Below are positions 1 to 5,901 of a stretch of DNA of 11,502 nucleotides, piece by piece. The notes under the pieces were generated by a model. The model was given only the letters and a program-made list of their open reading frames with translations, made no database searches and had not been told where the DNA came from. The DNA comes from Haloferacaceae archaeon PL-Br10_E2g29 (GTDB lineage: Archaea > Halobacteriota > Halobacteria > Halobacteriales > Haloferacaceae), in contig LKMS01000033.1 in NCBI GenBank assembly GCA_001563965.1, positions 1 to 11,502 on the forward strand, read 5' to 3'. The position numbers and the translations under genes were made by a program. Each line of letters starts with the position of its first letter. The first letter of the stretch is position 1.

Positions 1-279
1 GCCGACCGTGATCCCTACTACGTGCTGGGCGCGTGCAACCCGGCGATGGCCGACCGCGCGCTGGATGCGACGGGCAACCAGATCGGCGCGCTGTTCCCCT
101 GTAATATGATCGTCTGGCAGGAAGAACCGGGCCTCCAGCGCGTCTACCACGTCTCGATCATGAAGATTGCTCGTCTGCTCGACATGACGACTGATGCGGA
201 GGAGCTCGACGCGATTATCGACGAAACCGGTGAGATGGTCGAAGCCGTGTTCGCTCAACTCGACGGGTCGACCGACTAA
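1..279 (+). CDS. DUF302 family protein, 3' part only
   Basis: Frame 1 is open from the window edge to a TAA at 277-279, so this is the C-terminal 92 residues of a gene starting outside the window. The visible part matches my recollection of the DUF302 core: a 'YYVLGACNP' segment near the start, then 'LFPCNMIVW', then a beta strand ('RVYHVSIM') and an acidic C-terminal helix. DUF302 proteins are small (about 130-150 residues) alpha/beta proteins of unknown biochemical role. The two cysteines in GACNP and FPCN are typical of the family and could bind a metal or be redox-active, which is inference. GTG at 22 is in frame but lies inside the domain and is not a start. The gene converges on nreA with only 35 nt between the stops. 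The family call is fairly sure; the function is unknown. Confidence 0.8.
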   Translation, partial: ADRDPYYVLGACNPAMADRALDATGNQIGALFPCNMIVWQEEPGLQRVYHVSIMKIARLLDMTTDAEELDAIIDETGEMVEAVFAQLDGSTD

Positions 280-314
280 CCGAACCGAACAGAATCGAGT
301 TCGTGATCGGCGAC

Positions 315-1583
315 TCACACCGATCCGAACGCATCGAGGCCGGACTGCCGGCCCGCCACCAGCGTCGACTGCCGTCGGAGGTCGGCCATCGACACCGGCA
401 GCAGCTCAACAATCTCACTGACGGCATCGTCGAACGTCTCGCATTCGCCGTGTTCGCCGTCAAAGGCGTGGCGGACTGCTTCGCGAACCTGCCAGACGCC
501 GACCGGTCCCCAGTACTCGTCGGAAACGTGCCGCAAGACGAGCGCTTTGGCCTGCCGGCCAATCCTGTCGAGGGACTCCAGGACGGCCAGCCGCGCGGCG
601 TAGTAGGCTCCCGCCGTCTGCTCGACGTAGCTCGTCCGACCCCCAGCACCCTCGTAGTCGCTGGCGAGCCAGATACCGGCCGCTGGATCGGGGTTCCAGA
701 CGCTGCCCGGAGCCTTGAACTCGACCAGCTCGAACTCCCAGTGGCCCGGTGCGAGAATCACCCAGAAACTGTTGCCCAGATACTCGTTATGCCAGACTGA
801 AACGGTGTCGACGCTGGTGGCATCGCGTTGTTTTCCCCGCAGGAACTGACCAACGGTGTCATCGACCGCCGTAATCGACCACCGGGTGGGGACGAGTCGG
901 CGGTTCTCGCGCTGGCCGAGCGCACCCGCCGAGAGAATCGTGTTGATCTCGTAGACGTCGAACCCCCGGTTGTACAGATAGTTCATCGCGCCCGTTGCGC
1001 CCCAGTCGTCGTCTTCGAGCGTCTTTTTGACCGGCCGAGGGACGTGTGGATTCTCGGTGAGCGTGGCGTCTGTTGCGTGGGCGCGTGGGCCGGTCGGCGT
1101 CGATACGTCGCCCGGCGAGAGACTCAGATCGAGTTCCGGCGTGCCGTCGAGACCGACCTCGATGCCGACGGGGCGGTCGGCGATGGCGACCTCGCGTTGG
1201 ACGCCGAGAAACCCCTCCCACGAGTCGTGGACGGTCGTCTCGACGGGCGTCGACTGGCTGGCGTTGAGCAGCGAAGTCCGACGGTCGAACACGTCCGTTA
1301 TCGAAACACCCTCGTCGTACCACTCGCTGCTGGTCGCAAACTGGGCAGCAGTGGTTTCGTTGCCGACCGGCGACAGCAACCCGGTCGACACCTCGGGATA
1401 GCCCGACCGGCCGACGAAAATGGAGGGCGAAACGCTCCCGAAACCGCCGTCGTCGGCCACGTCGCCGAACTGGTCGCCGATGCCATCCAGACGGTCGAGA
1501 ATCTCGTATGACTTTTCGGCGGCGAGGCGGCGACGCTCCGCACGGTCGCCTGCCTCATAGTCGATGAACGCCGAGAGCCGCAT
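315..1583 (-). CDS. nreA: DNA repair protein NreA
   Basis: A 422-residue protein resembling archaeal NreA (Nre N-terminal plus Nre C-terminal domains, formerly DUF650/DUF651). NreA acts in repair of DNA damage such as mitomycin C lesions and works with the sliding clamp PCNA. The N-terminus (MRLSAFIDYEA followed by RAERRRLAAEKSYEIL) and the central SPSIFVGRSGYP segment are family-like. The last ten residues (Q413-S-G-L416-D-A-F419-G-S-V) form a PIP-box-like clamp-binding motif, although the usual second aromatic is glycine. I chose ATG at 1583. An in-frame TTG at 1592 would add only Met-Leu-Pro and lacks support. There is no Shine-Dalgarno site and no convincing TATA box upstream. The gene is divergent from rnhA across 131 nt that contain an inverted repeat. 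The stop (TGA) is at 315-317. Confidence 0.88.
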   Translation of the reverse strand: MRLSAFIDYEAGDRAERRRLAAEKSYEILDRLDGIGDQFGDVADDGGFGSVSPSIFVGRSGYPEVSTGLLSPVGNETTAAQFATSSEWYDEGVSITDVFDRRTSLLNASQSTPVETTVHDSWEGFLGVQREVAIADRPVGIEVGLDGTPELDLSLSPGDVSTPTGPRAHATDATLTENPHVPRPVKKTLEDDDWGATGAMNYLYNRGFDVYEINTILSAGALGQRENRRLVPTRWSITAVDDTVGQFLRGKQRDATSVDTVSVWHNEYLGNSFWVILAPGHWEFELVEFKAPGSVWNPDPAAGIWLASDYEGAGGRTSYVEQTAGAYYAARLAVLESLDRIGRQAKALVLRHVSDEYWGPVGVWQVREAVRHAFDGEHGECETFDDAVSEIVELLPVSMADLRRQSTLVAGRQSGLDAFGSV

Positions 1584-1632
1584 TGGCAGCAAAACCGCGC
1601 CCGGACGGCTTGAGCATTACTCTGTTCAGTCT

Positions 1633-1664
1633 GACAGGATCCGTGCGGGCGACAGTATCCTGTC
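1633..1664. repeat. Inverted repeat between nreA and rnhA
   Basis: Perfect 8-nt arms GACAGGAT (1633-1640) and ATCCTGTC (1657-1664) are separated by 16 nt in the divergent intergenic region. Arm centres are 24 nt apart, slightly over two helical turns, so a dimeric regulator could touch both from one face. The repeat lies 50 nt from each start codon (nreA ATG at 1583, rnhA ATG at 1715). It could equally form a hairpin in RNA. The operator role is inference. Confidence 0.4.
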
Positions 1665-1702
1665 GGAACGCCGGGAGCGATGTCGTTTTGCGGTCGTAGC
1701 GA

Positions 1703-1706
1703 GGAG
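1703..1706 (+). promoter_or_regulatory. Shine-Dalgarno site of rnhA
   Basis: GGAG within GAGGAGAG, 8 nt before the ATG at 1715, is complementary to the CCUCC 3' end of haloarchaeal 16S rRNA. It supports this start codon and suggests a leadered transcript. Confidence 0.5.
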
Positions 1707-1714
1707 AGACGTGT

Positions 1715-2305
1715 ATGCCGACGATCACCTGCGATCCCGAGGCCGCCGCCGACCGGCTCGCACGCGCTGGCGTCGACCTCGCCGACGGCAACACGCCCCA
1801 CGAGAAGTGGCGGGCCGAACGGGGTGAGGCCGTCGCGGTCGCCTACGCCGACAAAGTCGTTGTCCAGGGCGCGCGGCCAACCGATCTGACGATGCTGCTG
1901 CAAGACGGCGCCGACCGCGCGCACGTCTACTTCGACGGCGCCTGTCGCGGGAATCCCGGACCCGCCGCCGTTGGCTGGGCGATCGTTTCGGCCGACGGCA
2001 TCGTCGCCGACGGCGGCCAGCGAATCGGCGAGACGACCAACAACCGCGCGGAGTACGAGGCGCTCATTCGCGCGCTGGAAGCCGCCCGCGACCTCGGGGT
2101 CGACGAGATCGACGTTCGCGGCGATTCCCAACTCATCGTCAAACAGGTTCGCGGCGAGTGGAACACCAACGATCCGGGGCTTCGCGAGCGCCGCGTTCGG
2201 GTTCGTGCGTTGCTCGAAGCGTTTGAGCGGTGGTCGCTCGAACACGTACCCCGCGAAATCAACAGCCGCGCGGACACGCTCGCAAACGAGGCACTCGATG
2301 GCTGA
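1715..2305 (+). CDS. rnhA: Ribonuclease HI with N-terminal extension
   Basis: A 196-residue type 1 RNase H, which cuts the RNA strand of RNA:DNA hybrids (R-loops, primers, misincorporated ribonucleotides). All four metal-binding acidic residues are visible: D74 in YFDGACRGNPGP, E113 in TTNNRAEYEAL, D137 in VRGDSQLIVK and D187 in NSRADTLANEAL. Residues 1 to about 68 are a separate acidic domain, as in the characterised Halobacterium enzyme (about 199 residues). It is not the Cys/aromatic hybrid-binding domain of eukaryotic RNase H1. The ATG is preceded by GGAG. The stop at 2303-2305 is followed after 30 nt by the next gene, so the two are probably co-transcribed. Codon use is typical of the neighbours and nothing looks damaged. 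Confidence 0.93.
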   Translation: MPTITCDPEAAADRLARAGVDLADGNTPHEKWRAERGEAVAVAYADKVVVQGARPTDLTMLLQDGADRAHVYFDGACRGNPGPAAVGWAIVSADGIVADGGQRIGETTNNRAEYEALIRALEAARDLGVDEIDVRGDSQLIVKQVRGEWNTNDPGLRERRVRVRALLEAFERWSLEHVPREINSRADTLANEALDG

Positions 2306-2335
2306 ACCACTGGCTGCCAACGAGGGACGAAACCA

Positions 2336-2995
2336 ATGAGTAACAATGAACAGGCGGAGCAATCCAGCACCGACGAGACCGAGTCGACGTCAGCCGCCGA
2401 GATTCCCGAGGAAGTCATCAGCGAGGCCGAACGGCTGACGCGACTGGCCCGCTCAGTCGAGACCGCGCAGGACGATTCGGCAGGGGGCAACGAGATGGAC
2501 GGCGAAAACGGGGGAATCGAGCTCGCTGCCAACGATGAGGCCGCCGTCTATCGTGACAAGCGCGACGCACTGCTCACCGCACACGACTACACCGCGCGGG
2601 TTCGGGAGGACGACGAGACGCTCGTGTTGTACCCCGACGAGTGGCTGGATGGCGACACCGTCGTGTTGAATCGGATCGAGGATACGGGCCGCGCAATCGA
2701 GGTGTCGCTCTCGGCGCGCGTCGGCGAAGAAACGTTCGCGGAAATCGAACGGTACAACAGGGCAATTGTCGAGCAGGTCGCCACCGAGTACGGCGACGAC
2801 CACGCCGCAAACCTCCGGGCGTTTGCGGATTTTATGGGGAACCACTATCTGTTGCGAATCGATGCGGCGACCGATGACCACCTCACCGAGTTCCGTACGG
2901 AGTACTACCCGCGCAACGTGTGGCCAACCGAAACACAACGAACGGTGCTTGATGACTCTCTTGAGTTGCTGTCGAAGGTGGCGACACAACGGTAG
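2336..2995 (+). CDS. rnhA operon protein (conserved haloarchaeal hypothetical)
   Basis: A 219-residue acidic, soluble protein directly downstream of rnhA. Haloarchaeal relatives in this position are annotated 'rnhA operon protein' (a DUF7108-like family, from memory); no biochemical function is known to me. Residues 1-65 are low-complexity, rich in Asp/Glu/Ser/Asn and probably disordered, with one helix at about 22-40. Residues 66-219 look folded: 'AVYRDKRDALL...HDYTARVREDDETLVLYPDEWLDGD', then a helical part ending in 'TEYYPRNVWPTETQRTVLDDSLELL'. There is no signal peptide, membrane segment, zinc site or nucleotide motif. A GAGGGA at 2319-2324 may serve as ribosome-binding site. Conserved coupling to rnhA suggests a partner or regulatory role for RNase HI, which is inference from position only. 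Confidence 0.8.
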   Translation: MSNNEQAEQSSTDETESTSAAEIPEEVISEAERLTRLARSVETAQDDSAGGNEMDGENGGIELAANDEAAVYRDKRDALLTAHDYTARVREDDETLVLYPDEWLDGDTVVLNRIEDTGRAIEVSLSARVGEETFAEIERYNRAIVEQVATEYGDDHAANLRAFADFMGNHYLLRIDAATDDHLTEFRTEYYPRNVWPTETQRTVLDDSLELLSKVATQR

Positions 2996-2999
2996 CCCG

Positions 3000-3038
3000 G
3001 CGTGCGTGAATCCGGTGTCGCCGGCGGTTCACGCGCGC
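3000..3038. repeat. Stem-loop after the rnhA operon
   Basis: Arms GCGTGCGTGAA (3000-3010) and TTCACGCGCGC (3028-3038) pair with one wobble or mismatch over 11 bp. The loop itself holds CCGG (3012-3015) paired with CCGG (3021-3024). It begins 5 nt after the rnhA-operon-protein stop, in the gap before the convergent rosR gene. No T-tract follows on either strand, so it may be a 3'-end stabilising or processing structure rather than a classical archaeal U-tract terminator. Confidence 0.45.
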
Positions 3039-3048
3039 AGTCAGGTGA

Positions 3049-3062
3049 AGTCCGTGAGGACT
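3049..3062 (+). repeat. Small hairpin with GTGA (GNRA) loop
   Basis: AGTCC (3049-3053), loop GTGA, GGACT (3058-3062). On the + strand the loop is a GNRA tetraloop, a very stable RNA cap. It lies 10 nt after the larger stem-loop, giving tandem hairpins in the convergent intergenic gap. Short arms mean it could be chance. Confidence 0.3.
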
Positions 3063-3109
3063 GAGTTACTGGATCTGTGCGGTGTGGTGCTGATTCGGAG
3101 CGAGTTCCC

Positions 3110-3463
3110 TTACGCGGTGAGCAACGCACGAACGTCGTCAGCGCGGTCACTGTTGGTGACGAACTTCGCGACCGACCACTCGAACTGATCCAAAATCGCC
3201 TCGTAGCCCGCGTCGGTGAGTGCGTACTGGTTGGTTCGTTTGTCGAGTTCGCTCTTTTCGACAAGCGAGAGGTCGACGAGCGTATCGAGGTTCGGGTAGA
3301 GTCGGCCGTGGTTGACTTCCGTGCCGTAGTACGATTCGAGTTCGCGCTTGATTGCGAGCCCGTAGCGTGGCTCCTCTGCGAGGATCACGAGGATGTTCTG
3401 TTGGAATGCCGTGAGGTCGCGCGCGATGCCCGAACTATCACTGATTGATTGTGCCTCTGACAT
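3110..3463 (-). CDS. rosR: PadR-family winged-helix regulator, RosR-like
   Basis: A 117-residue PadR-type winged helix protein. The start at ATG 3463 gives the family-like N-terminus (MSEAQSISDSSGIARDLTAF). Residues about 18-85 hold the DNA-binding fold: FQQNILVILAEEPRYGLAIKR, recognition region 'VNHGRLYPNLDTLV', and wing 'LDKRTNQYALTDAGY'. A C-terminal helix (about 86-116) probably dimerises. It closely resembles my recollection of RosR of Halobacterium salinarum, a regulator of the response to reactive oxygen species. In that genome rosR also lies near rnhA (VNG_0255/VNG_0258, from memory). There is no cysteine, so any oxidant sensing is not thiol-based. In-frame codons upstream to 3577 are AT-rich, run across the promoter and are not coding. 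A TATA box lies 21-29 nt upstream. The PadR family is certain; RosR orthology is likely. Confidence 0.85.
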   Translation of the reverse strand: MSEAQSISDSSGIARDLTAFQQNILVILAEEPRYGLAIKRELESYYGTEVNHGRLYPNLDTLVDLSLVEKSELDKRTNQYALTDAGYEAILDQFEWSVAKFVTNSDRADDVRALLTA

Positions 3464-3483
3464 GGTATCAAAGATGGTGCCAG

Positions 3484-3492
3484 TATACTTAA
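3484..3492 (-). promoter_or_regulatory. TATA box of rosR
   Basis: TTAAGTATA on the minus strand, centred about 25 nt upstream of the ATG at 3463. This is the spacing of a leaderless or nearly leaderless haloarchaeal transcript. The element overlaps the perfect palindrome AGTATACT (3482-3489), and AACAGTT (3491-3497) is adjacent, so a repressor bound here would block TBP. Autoregulation is inference. Confidence 0.6.
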
Positions 3493-3594
3493 CAGTTCTC
3501 AAATATTCCATTTTCGTCGGTGAAAGATTCCACGTTTCGTTGTGAGAGGCGGTGTGTGAAGTAATAATACAACGCACATTCGCACCGTAAGTGG

Positions 3595-3604
3595 CTGAAT
3601 TCAG
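3595..3604. promoter_or_regulatory. Palindrome CTGAATTCAG beside ATATAT
   Basis: A perfect 10-bp palindrome at 3595-3604 followed directly by ATATAT (3605-3610) in the rosR upstream region, about 135 nt from the rosR start. It could be a regulator half-site pair or part of a promoter for an unannotated + strand transcript. Function is not known. Confidence 0.25.
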
Positions 3605-3766
3605 ATATATGCGAGAATTACTACAAAGTGGTCAGGAGAGACCCACAGTGGACGCAGAGTCACCGTGGCTATCACAGGGGAGTCAGTCGTTGATTGCTGC
3701 TAACTCAGCGGCTGATGTTTCGTGTGCATACGGCGTCGGCTGGGAATACAGTATGCTTATGGGTAA

Positions 3767-3774
3767 TTATTTAT
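3767..3774 (+). promoter_or_regulatory. TATA box of the 42-aa gene
   Basis: TTATTTAT within the AT-rich run TAATTATTTAT, centred about 30 nt before the ATG at 3801. This predicts a transcription start at roughly 3795-3800 and an almost leaderless mRNA. Confidence 0.55.
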
Positions 3775-3779
3775 CCGAA

Positions 3780-3803
3780 CATCGTGTACAATCATGTACG
3801 ATG
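3780..3803. repeat. Inverted repeat covering the start of the 42-aa gene
   Basis: CATCGTGTACA (3780-3790) and TGTACGATG (3795-3803) form 9-bp complementary arms, apart from a 2-nt insertion in the left arm, around the loop ATCA. The right arm ends on the ATG start codon. The repeat spans the predicted transcription start just below the TATA box, a typical repressor position in archaea. Because the left arm probably precedes the transcription start, a DNA operator is likelier than an RNA hairpin. Confidence 0.5.
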
Positions 3804-3929
3804 AGCACGACCCAGCCCACATTCGGCATCCGACACCTGACTGTCGTGCCGACCAACCTCGACGCGGTCGAAACGGCCGACCAATCGATGTTCGACGAAC
3901 GCGACGCCACCGGCGGTGACGACGGCTAG
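3801..3929 (+). CDS. Small acidic protein, 42 aa
   Basis: A 42-residue open frame, ATG at 3801 to TAG at 3927-3929. It begins MSTTQPTFGIRHLTVVPTN and ends in an acidic tail (8 Asp/Glu in the last 22 residues). Third codon positions are strongly G/C from the ATG onward, whereas the same frame upstream of 3801 (open back to 3591) is not, which fixes the start. A TATA box 30 nt upstream supports a leaderless transcript. It has no cysteine, signal peptide or membrane segment. The segment GIRHLTVVPTN is the only candidate structured motif, perhaps a single beta strand that docks on a partner. I do not recognise a function. It is divergent from rosR, so it may answer to the same regulator. Confidence 0.6.
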   Translation: MSTTQPTFGIRHLTVVPTNLDAVETADQSMFDERDATGGDDG

Positions 3930-4033
3930 CGAGGCTGCACGACGCGTGACCACTGCGAGGACATCGTCGTGCGAGGGTTCACGTCGCTTCCTGTGTGACC
4001 GAGAGGCAAACCCATTTGATGCCACCGCCATTA

Positions 4034-4037
4034 GAGG
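4034..4037 (+). promoter_or_regulatory. Shine-Dalgarno site of the rhomboid gene
   Basis: GAGG 6 nt before the ATG at 4044 matches the haloarchaeal anti-SD and supports the chosen start. No clear TATA element is visible upstream of it. Confidence 0.4.
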
Positions 4038-4043
4038 CTGGTA

Positions 4044-4976
4044 ATGGCGAAATGCGACGCATGTGGGTCGGACGAAAATATGCCATACCAGTGTCGACGG
4101 TGTGGACAGACGTTCTGTGCGGACCACCGGCTTCCCGAAAACCACGCCTGTCCGGGGTTGGGCGAGTGGAACGACCCCGACGGCGTGTTCGACAGCGGCT
4201 TCGACGATTCGGTTCAGCGCTCAGGCGGAGCCAGCGACCGCAGCCTCCTAACCAAACTCACCGGTCCCGGCGGCCCGCTTGCGTACTTCCGCGGCAACAT
4301 GACCTACGCGTTTTTAGCGATTATCTGGGTCACGTTCATCCTTCAGTGGCTCACGTTGCTCATCGGCGGAACCGCGCTCCATCAGTCGGTTTTCGTGCTC
4401 CGTCCACAGAACCCGGAGTACGTCTGGACGTGGGTCACCTCGGTGTTCGCCCACTCGCCGACAAACTTCTTTCACATCGTGTTCAACAGCATCGTGATCT
4501 TCTTTTTCGGCCCGCTGGTCGAGCGCTACATCGGCTCGAAAAAGTTCGCCATCCTGTTTGTCGTCAGCGGCATGCTCGCCGGACTGAGCCAGATTGGGCT
4601 CACGATGCTTGAGCAACCCATTACCGCGACGACGCCGGGTGTACTCGGCGCGAGCGGCGCAGCCTTGGCGATCATGGGCGTGATCACCGTCCTGAACCCC
4701 AAGCTCACGGTGTTGCTCTACTTCGTCATTCCCGCCCCAATCTGGTTGCTGACGCTCGCAACGGCCGCAATCAGCGTCTTCTTCATCGGCTCGGGGCAAG
4801 CCGGCGGGGGCGGCATTGCCCACGGCGCGCACCTCGTTGGCCTCTTTGTTGGCCTCGCGTACGGCGAGTACGTCAGACGAACGCAGTCGATTCGGATGTC
4901 GAATCAAGTTCGTCTCGGCGGTGGCGGGCCGGGTGGCCCTGGCGGGCCGGGCGGCCCCGGTCGCCGACGGTTCTGA
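4044..4976 (+). CDS. Rhomboid-family intramembrane serine protease with AN1 zinc finger
   Basis: A 310-residue membrane protein in three parts. Residues 1-40 are an AN1-type zinc finger with all ligands visible (C4, C7, C17, C20, C25, H28, H34, C36). Residues about 80-285 are a six-helix rhomboid core, and 291-310 a Gly/Pro-rich tail ending RRRF. The catalytic signature is intact: H144 and N148 in HIVFNSIVIFFFG (helix 2), the nucleophile S204 in GASGA (helix 4) and H263 in AHGAHLVGLFVG (helix 6). Rhomboids cleave single-pass membrane proteins within the bilayer. The AN1 finger should lie in the cytoplasm and probably recruits a partner or substrate, as in one of the Haloferax rhomboids. GAGG precedes the ATG. 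Endonuclease V starts 3 nt after the stop, so the two are likely co-transcribed. Natural substrates cannot be predicted. Confidence 0.92.
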   Translation: MAKCDACGSDENMPYQCRRCGQTFCADHRLPENHACPGLGEWNDPDGVFDSGFDDSVQRSGGASDRSLLTKLTGPGGPLAYFRGNMTYAFLAIIWVTFILQWLTLLIGGTALHQSVFVLRPQNPEYVWTWVTSVFAHSPTNFFHIVFNSIVIFFFGPLVERYIGSKKFAILFVVSGMLAGLSQIGLTMLEQPITATTPGVLGASGAALAIMGVITVLNPKLTVLLYFVIPAPIWLLTLATAAISVFFIGSGQAGGGGIAHGAHLVGLFVGLAYGEYVRRTQSIRMSNQVRLGGGGPGGPGGPGGPGRRRF

Positions 4977-4979
4977 GCG

Positions 4980-5873
4980 ATGGATCCGGTTCGTCCCGCA
5001 TTGCTCCCGGAGGCGTCGCTGTCGCGCGAGGAGATGAAGGCCCGCCAACGGGAGGTCGCCGAGACGGCCGTGTTCGACGATCGGTTCGATTGTGGGGCGG
5101 GCGCTGTCGACCTTGGCAACGTCACGCTCGAAACCGTCGACGTCGCATCCGACGAACGTCCGCTTGTCGCCGGCATCGACCAGGCCTTCGTCGACGACGT
5201 CGCACTCAGCGCGGTCGTCGTCCTCCGTGGCGACACCGTCGTCGAACGAACCCACGCGGTGACCGCGCTGTCGACACCCTACATTCCGGGACTACTCTCG
5301 TTTCGCGAGGGCGCAGCAATCATCGCGGCGCTCGGAACGCTCGACTGCGACCCCGACCTGTTGTGTTTCGACGGCAGCGGCAGACTCCACTACCGACAGG
5401 CCGGACTCGCGACACACATCGGGGTCGTCTTCGACGTTCCCGCGATCGGTGTCGCCAAACGGCTGCTCTGTGGAACGCCTCGGGAGTCGACAGCAGGTCG
5501 ACCGGCCGGCTGGCGAACGCCGATTGCGGCCGCGAGCGACGACAACGGTCGCGGCGTCGACGCTCCACCCGAAACCGTCGTCGGCTACGCCTACCAGTCG
5601 CGACAGTACGACTCGCCGAACCGCCACATCAACCCGCTGTACGTGAGTCCGGGCCACCGGCTGTCCGCGGAGACGACGGCCGACCTCGTTGCGGCGCTCT
5701 GTGATGGCTACAAACTGCCCGAACCGACCCGGCTGGCCGACAGCTACGCCGACGAAATCAAAAACGAGTTGCCGGAGGCGGACGGGTTGGCGGACGTAGC
5801 CGAGTTGCAGGAGGCGGGCGGGTTGTCAGCGGCGGAAGACACAAAAACCGGATCAAGCGCCGATGGCGTATAA
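4980..5873 (+). CDS. nfi: Endonuclease V
   Basis: A 297-residue endonuclease V, which nicks DNA (and in some lineages RNA) one nucleotide 3' of deoxyinosine arising from adenine deamination. Metal-site residues are present: D67 in VAGIDQAF, E110 in YIPGLLSFREG, D131 in CFDGSGRLHYRQAGLATHIGV and H226 in YVSPGHRLS. The tyrosine of YIPG (Y101) corresponds to the strand-wedging loop. The usual 'HPR' and 'GLASH' read 'HYR' and 'GLATH'. The protein is longer than the usual 210-230 residues, with a roughly 12-residue insert near 166-200 and an acidic, low-complexity tail from about 255, a common halophile addition. It starts 3 nt after the rhomboid stop with no separate promoter visible. The stop codon lies inside the next gene's TATA box. 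Confidence 0.92.
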   Translation: MDPVRPALLPEASLSREEMKARQREVAETAVFDDRFDCGAGAVDLGNVTLETVDVASDERPLVAGIDQAFVDDVALSAVVVLRGDTVVERTHAVTALSTPYIPGLLSFREGAAIIAALGTLDCDPDLLCFDGSGRLHYRQAGLATHIGVVFDVPAIGVAKRLLCGTPRESTAGRPAGWRTPIAAASDDNGRGVDAPPETVVGYAYQSRQYDSPNRHINPLYVSPGHRLSAETTADLVAALCDGYKLPEPTRLADSYADEIKNELPEADGLADVAELQEAGGLSAAEDTKTGSSADGV

Positions 5874-5877
5874 TTAA
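5869..5877 (+). promoter_or_regulatory. TATA box of the SDR gene, overlapping the endonuclease V stop
   Basis: TATAATTAA is centred about 29 nt before the GTG at 5902. The endonuclease V stop codon TAA (5871-5873) lies within it. The sequence implies an independent, leaderless transcript for the downstream gene. Confidence 0.6.
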
Positions 5878-5901
5878 CACCCCCGCGGCCATACAGCGAG
5901 T

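Larger units (their letters stand above)
3464..3800. other. AT-richer divergent intergenic region
   Basis: 337 nt between rosR (-) and the 42-aa gene (+) with no credible gene. Base composition is visibly lower in GC than the flanking coding DNA and the open frames lack the G/C third-position bias. It holds the rosR TATA box, the palindrome CTGAATTCAG at 3595-3604 next to ATATAT, a TAATAATAC stretch near 3561, the small gene's TATA box at 3767-3774 and an inverted repeat at its start. An unannotated small RNA is possible, but I see no direct sign of one. Confidence 0.5.

Noticed and set aside
828..1511. 227-codon + strand open frame
   Set aside because: Antisense to nreA, Arg/Val-rich shadow translation.
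3464..3577. In-frame N-terminal extension of the RosR-like protein
   Set aside because: It would translate the TATA box and AT-rich promoter, and family members start at the MSEAQ-like position.
3591..3800. In-frame extension of the 42-aa gene back to 3591
   Set aside because: Codons upstream of 3801 lack G/C third-position bias, and the stretch contains the TATA box and inverted repeat, so it is promoter DNA.
4314..5255. 313-codon open frame on the minus strand
   Set aside because: Antisense to the rhomboid and endonuclease V genes; no family-like motifs and atypical composition.
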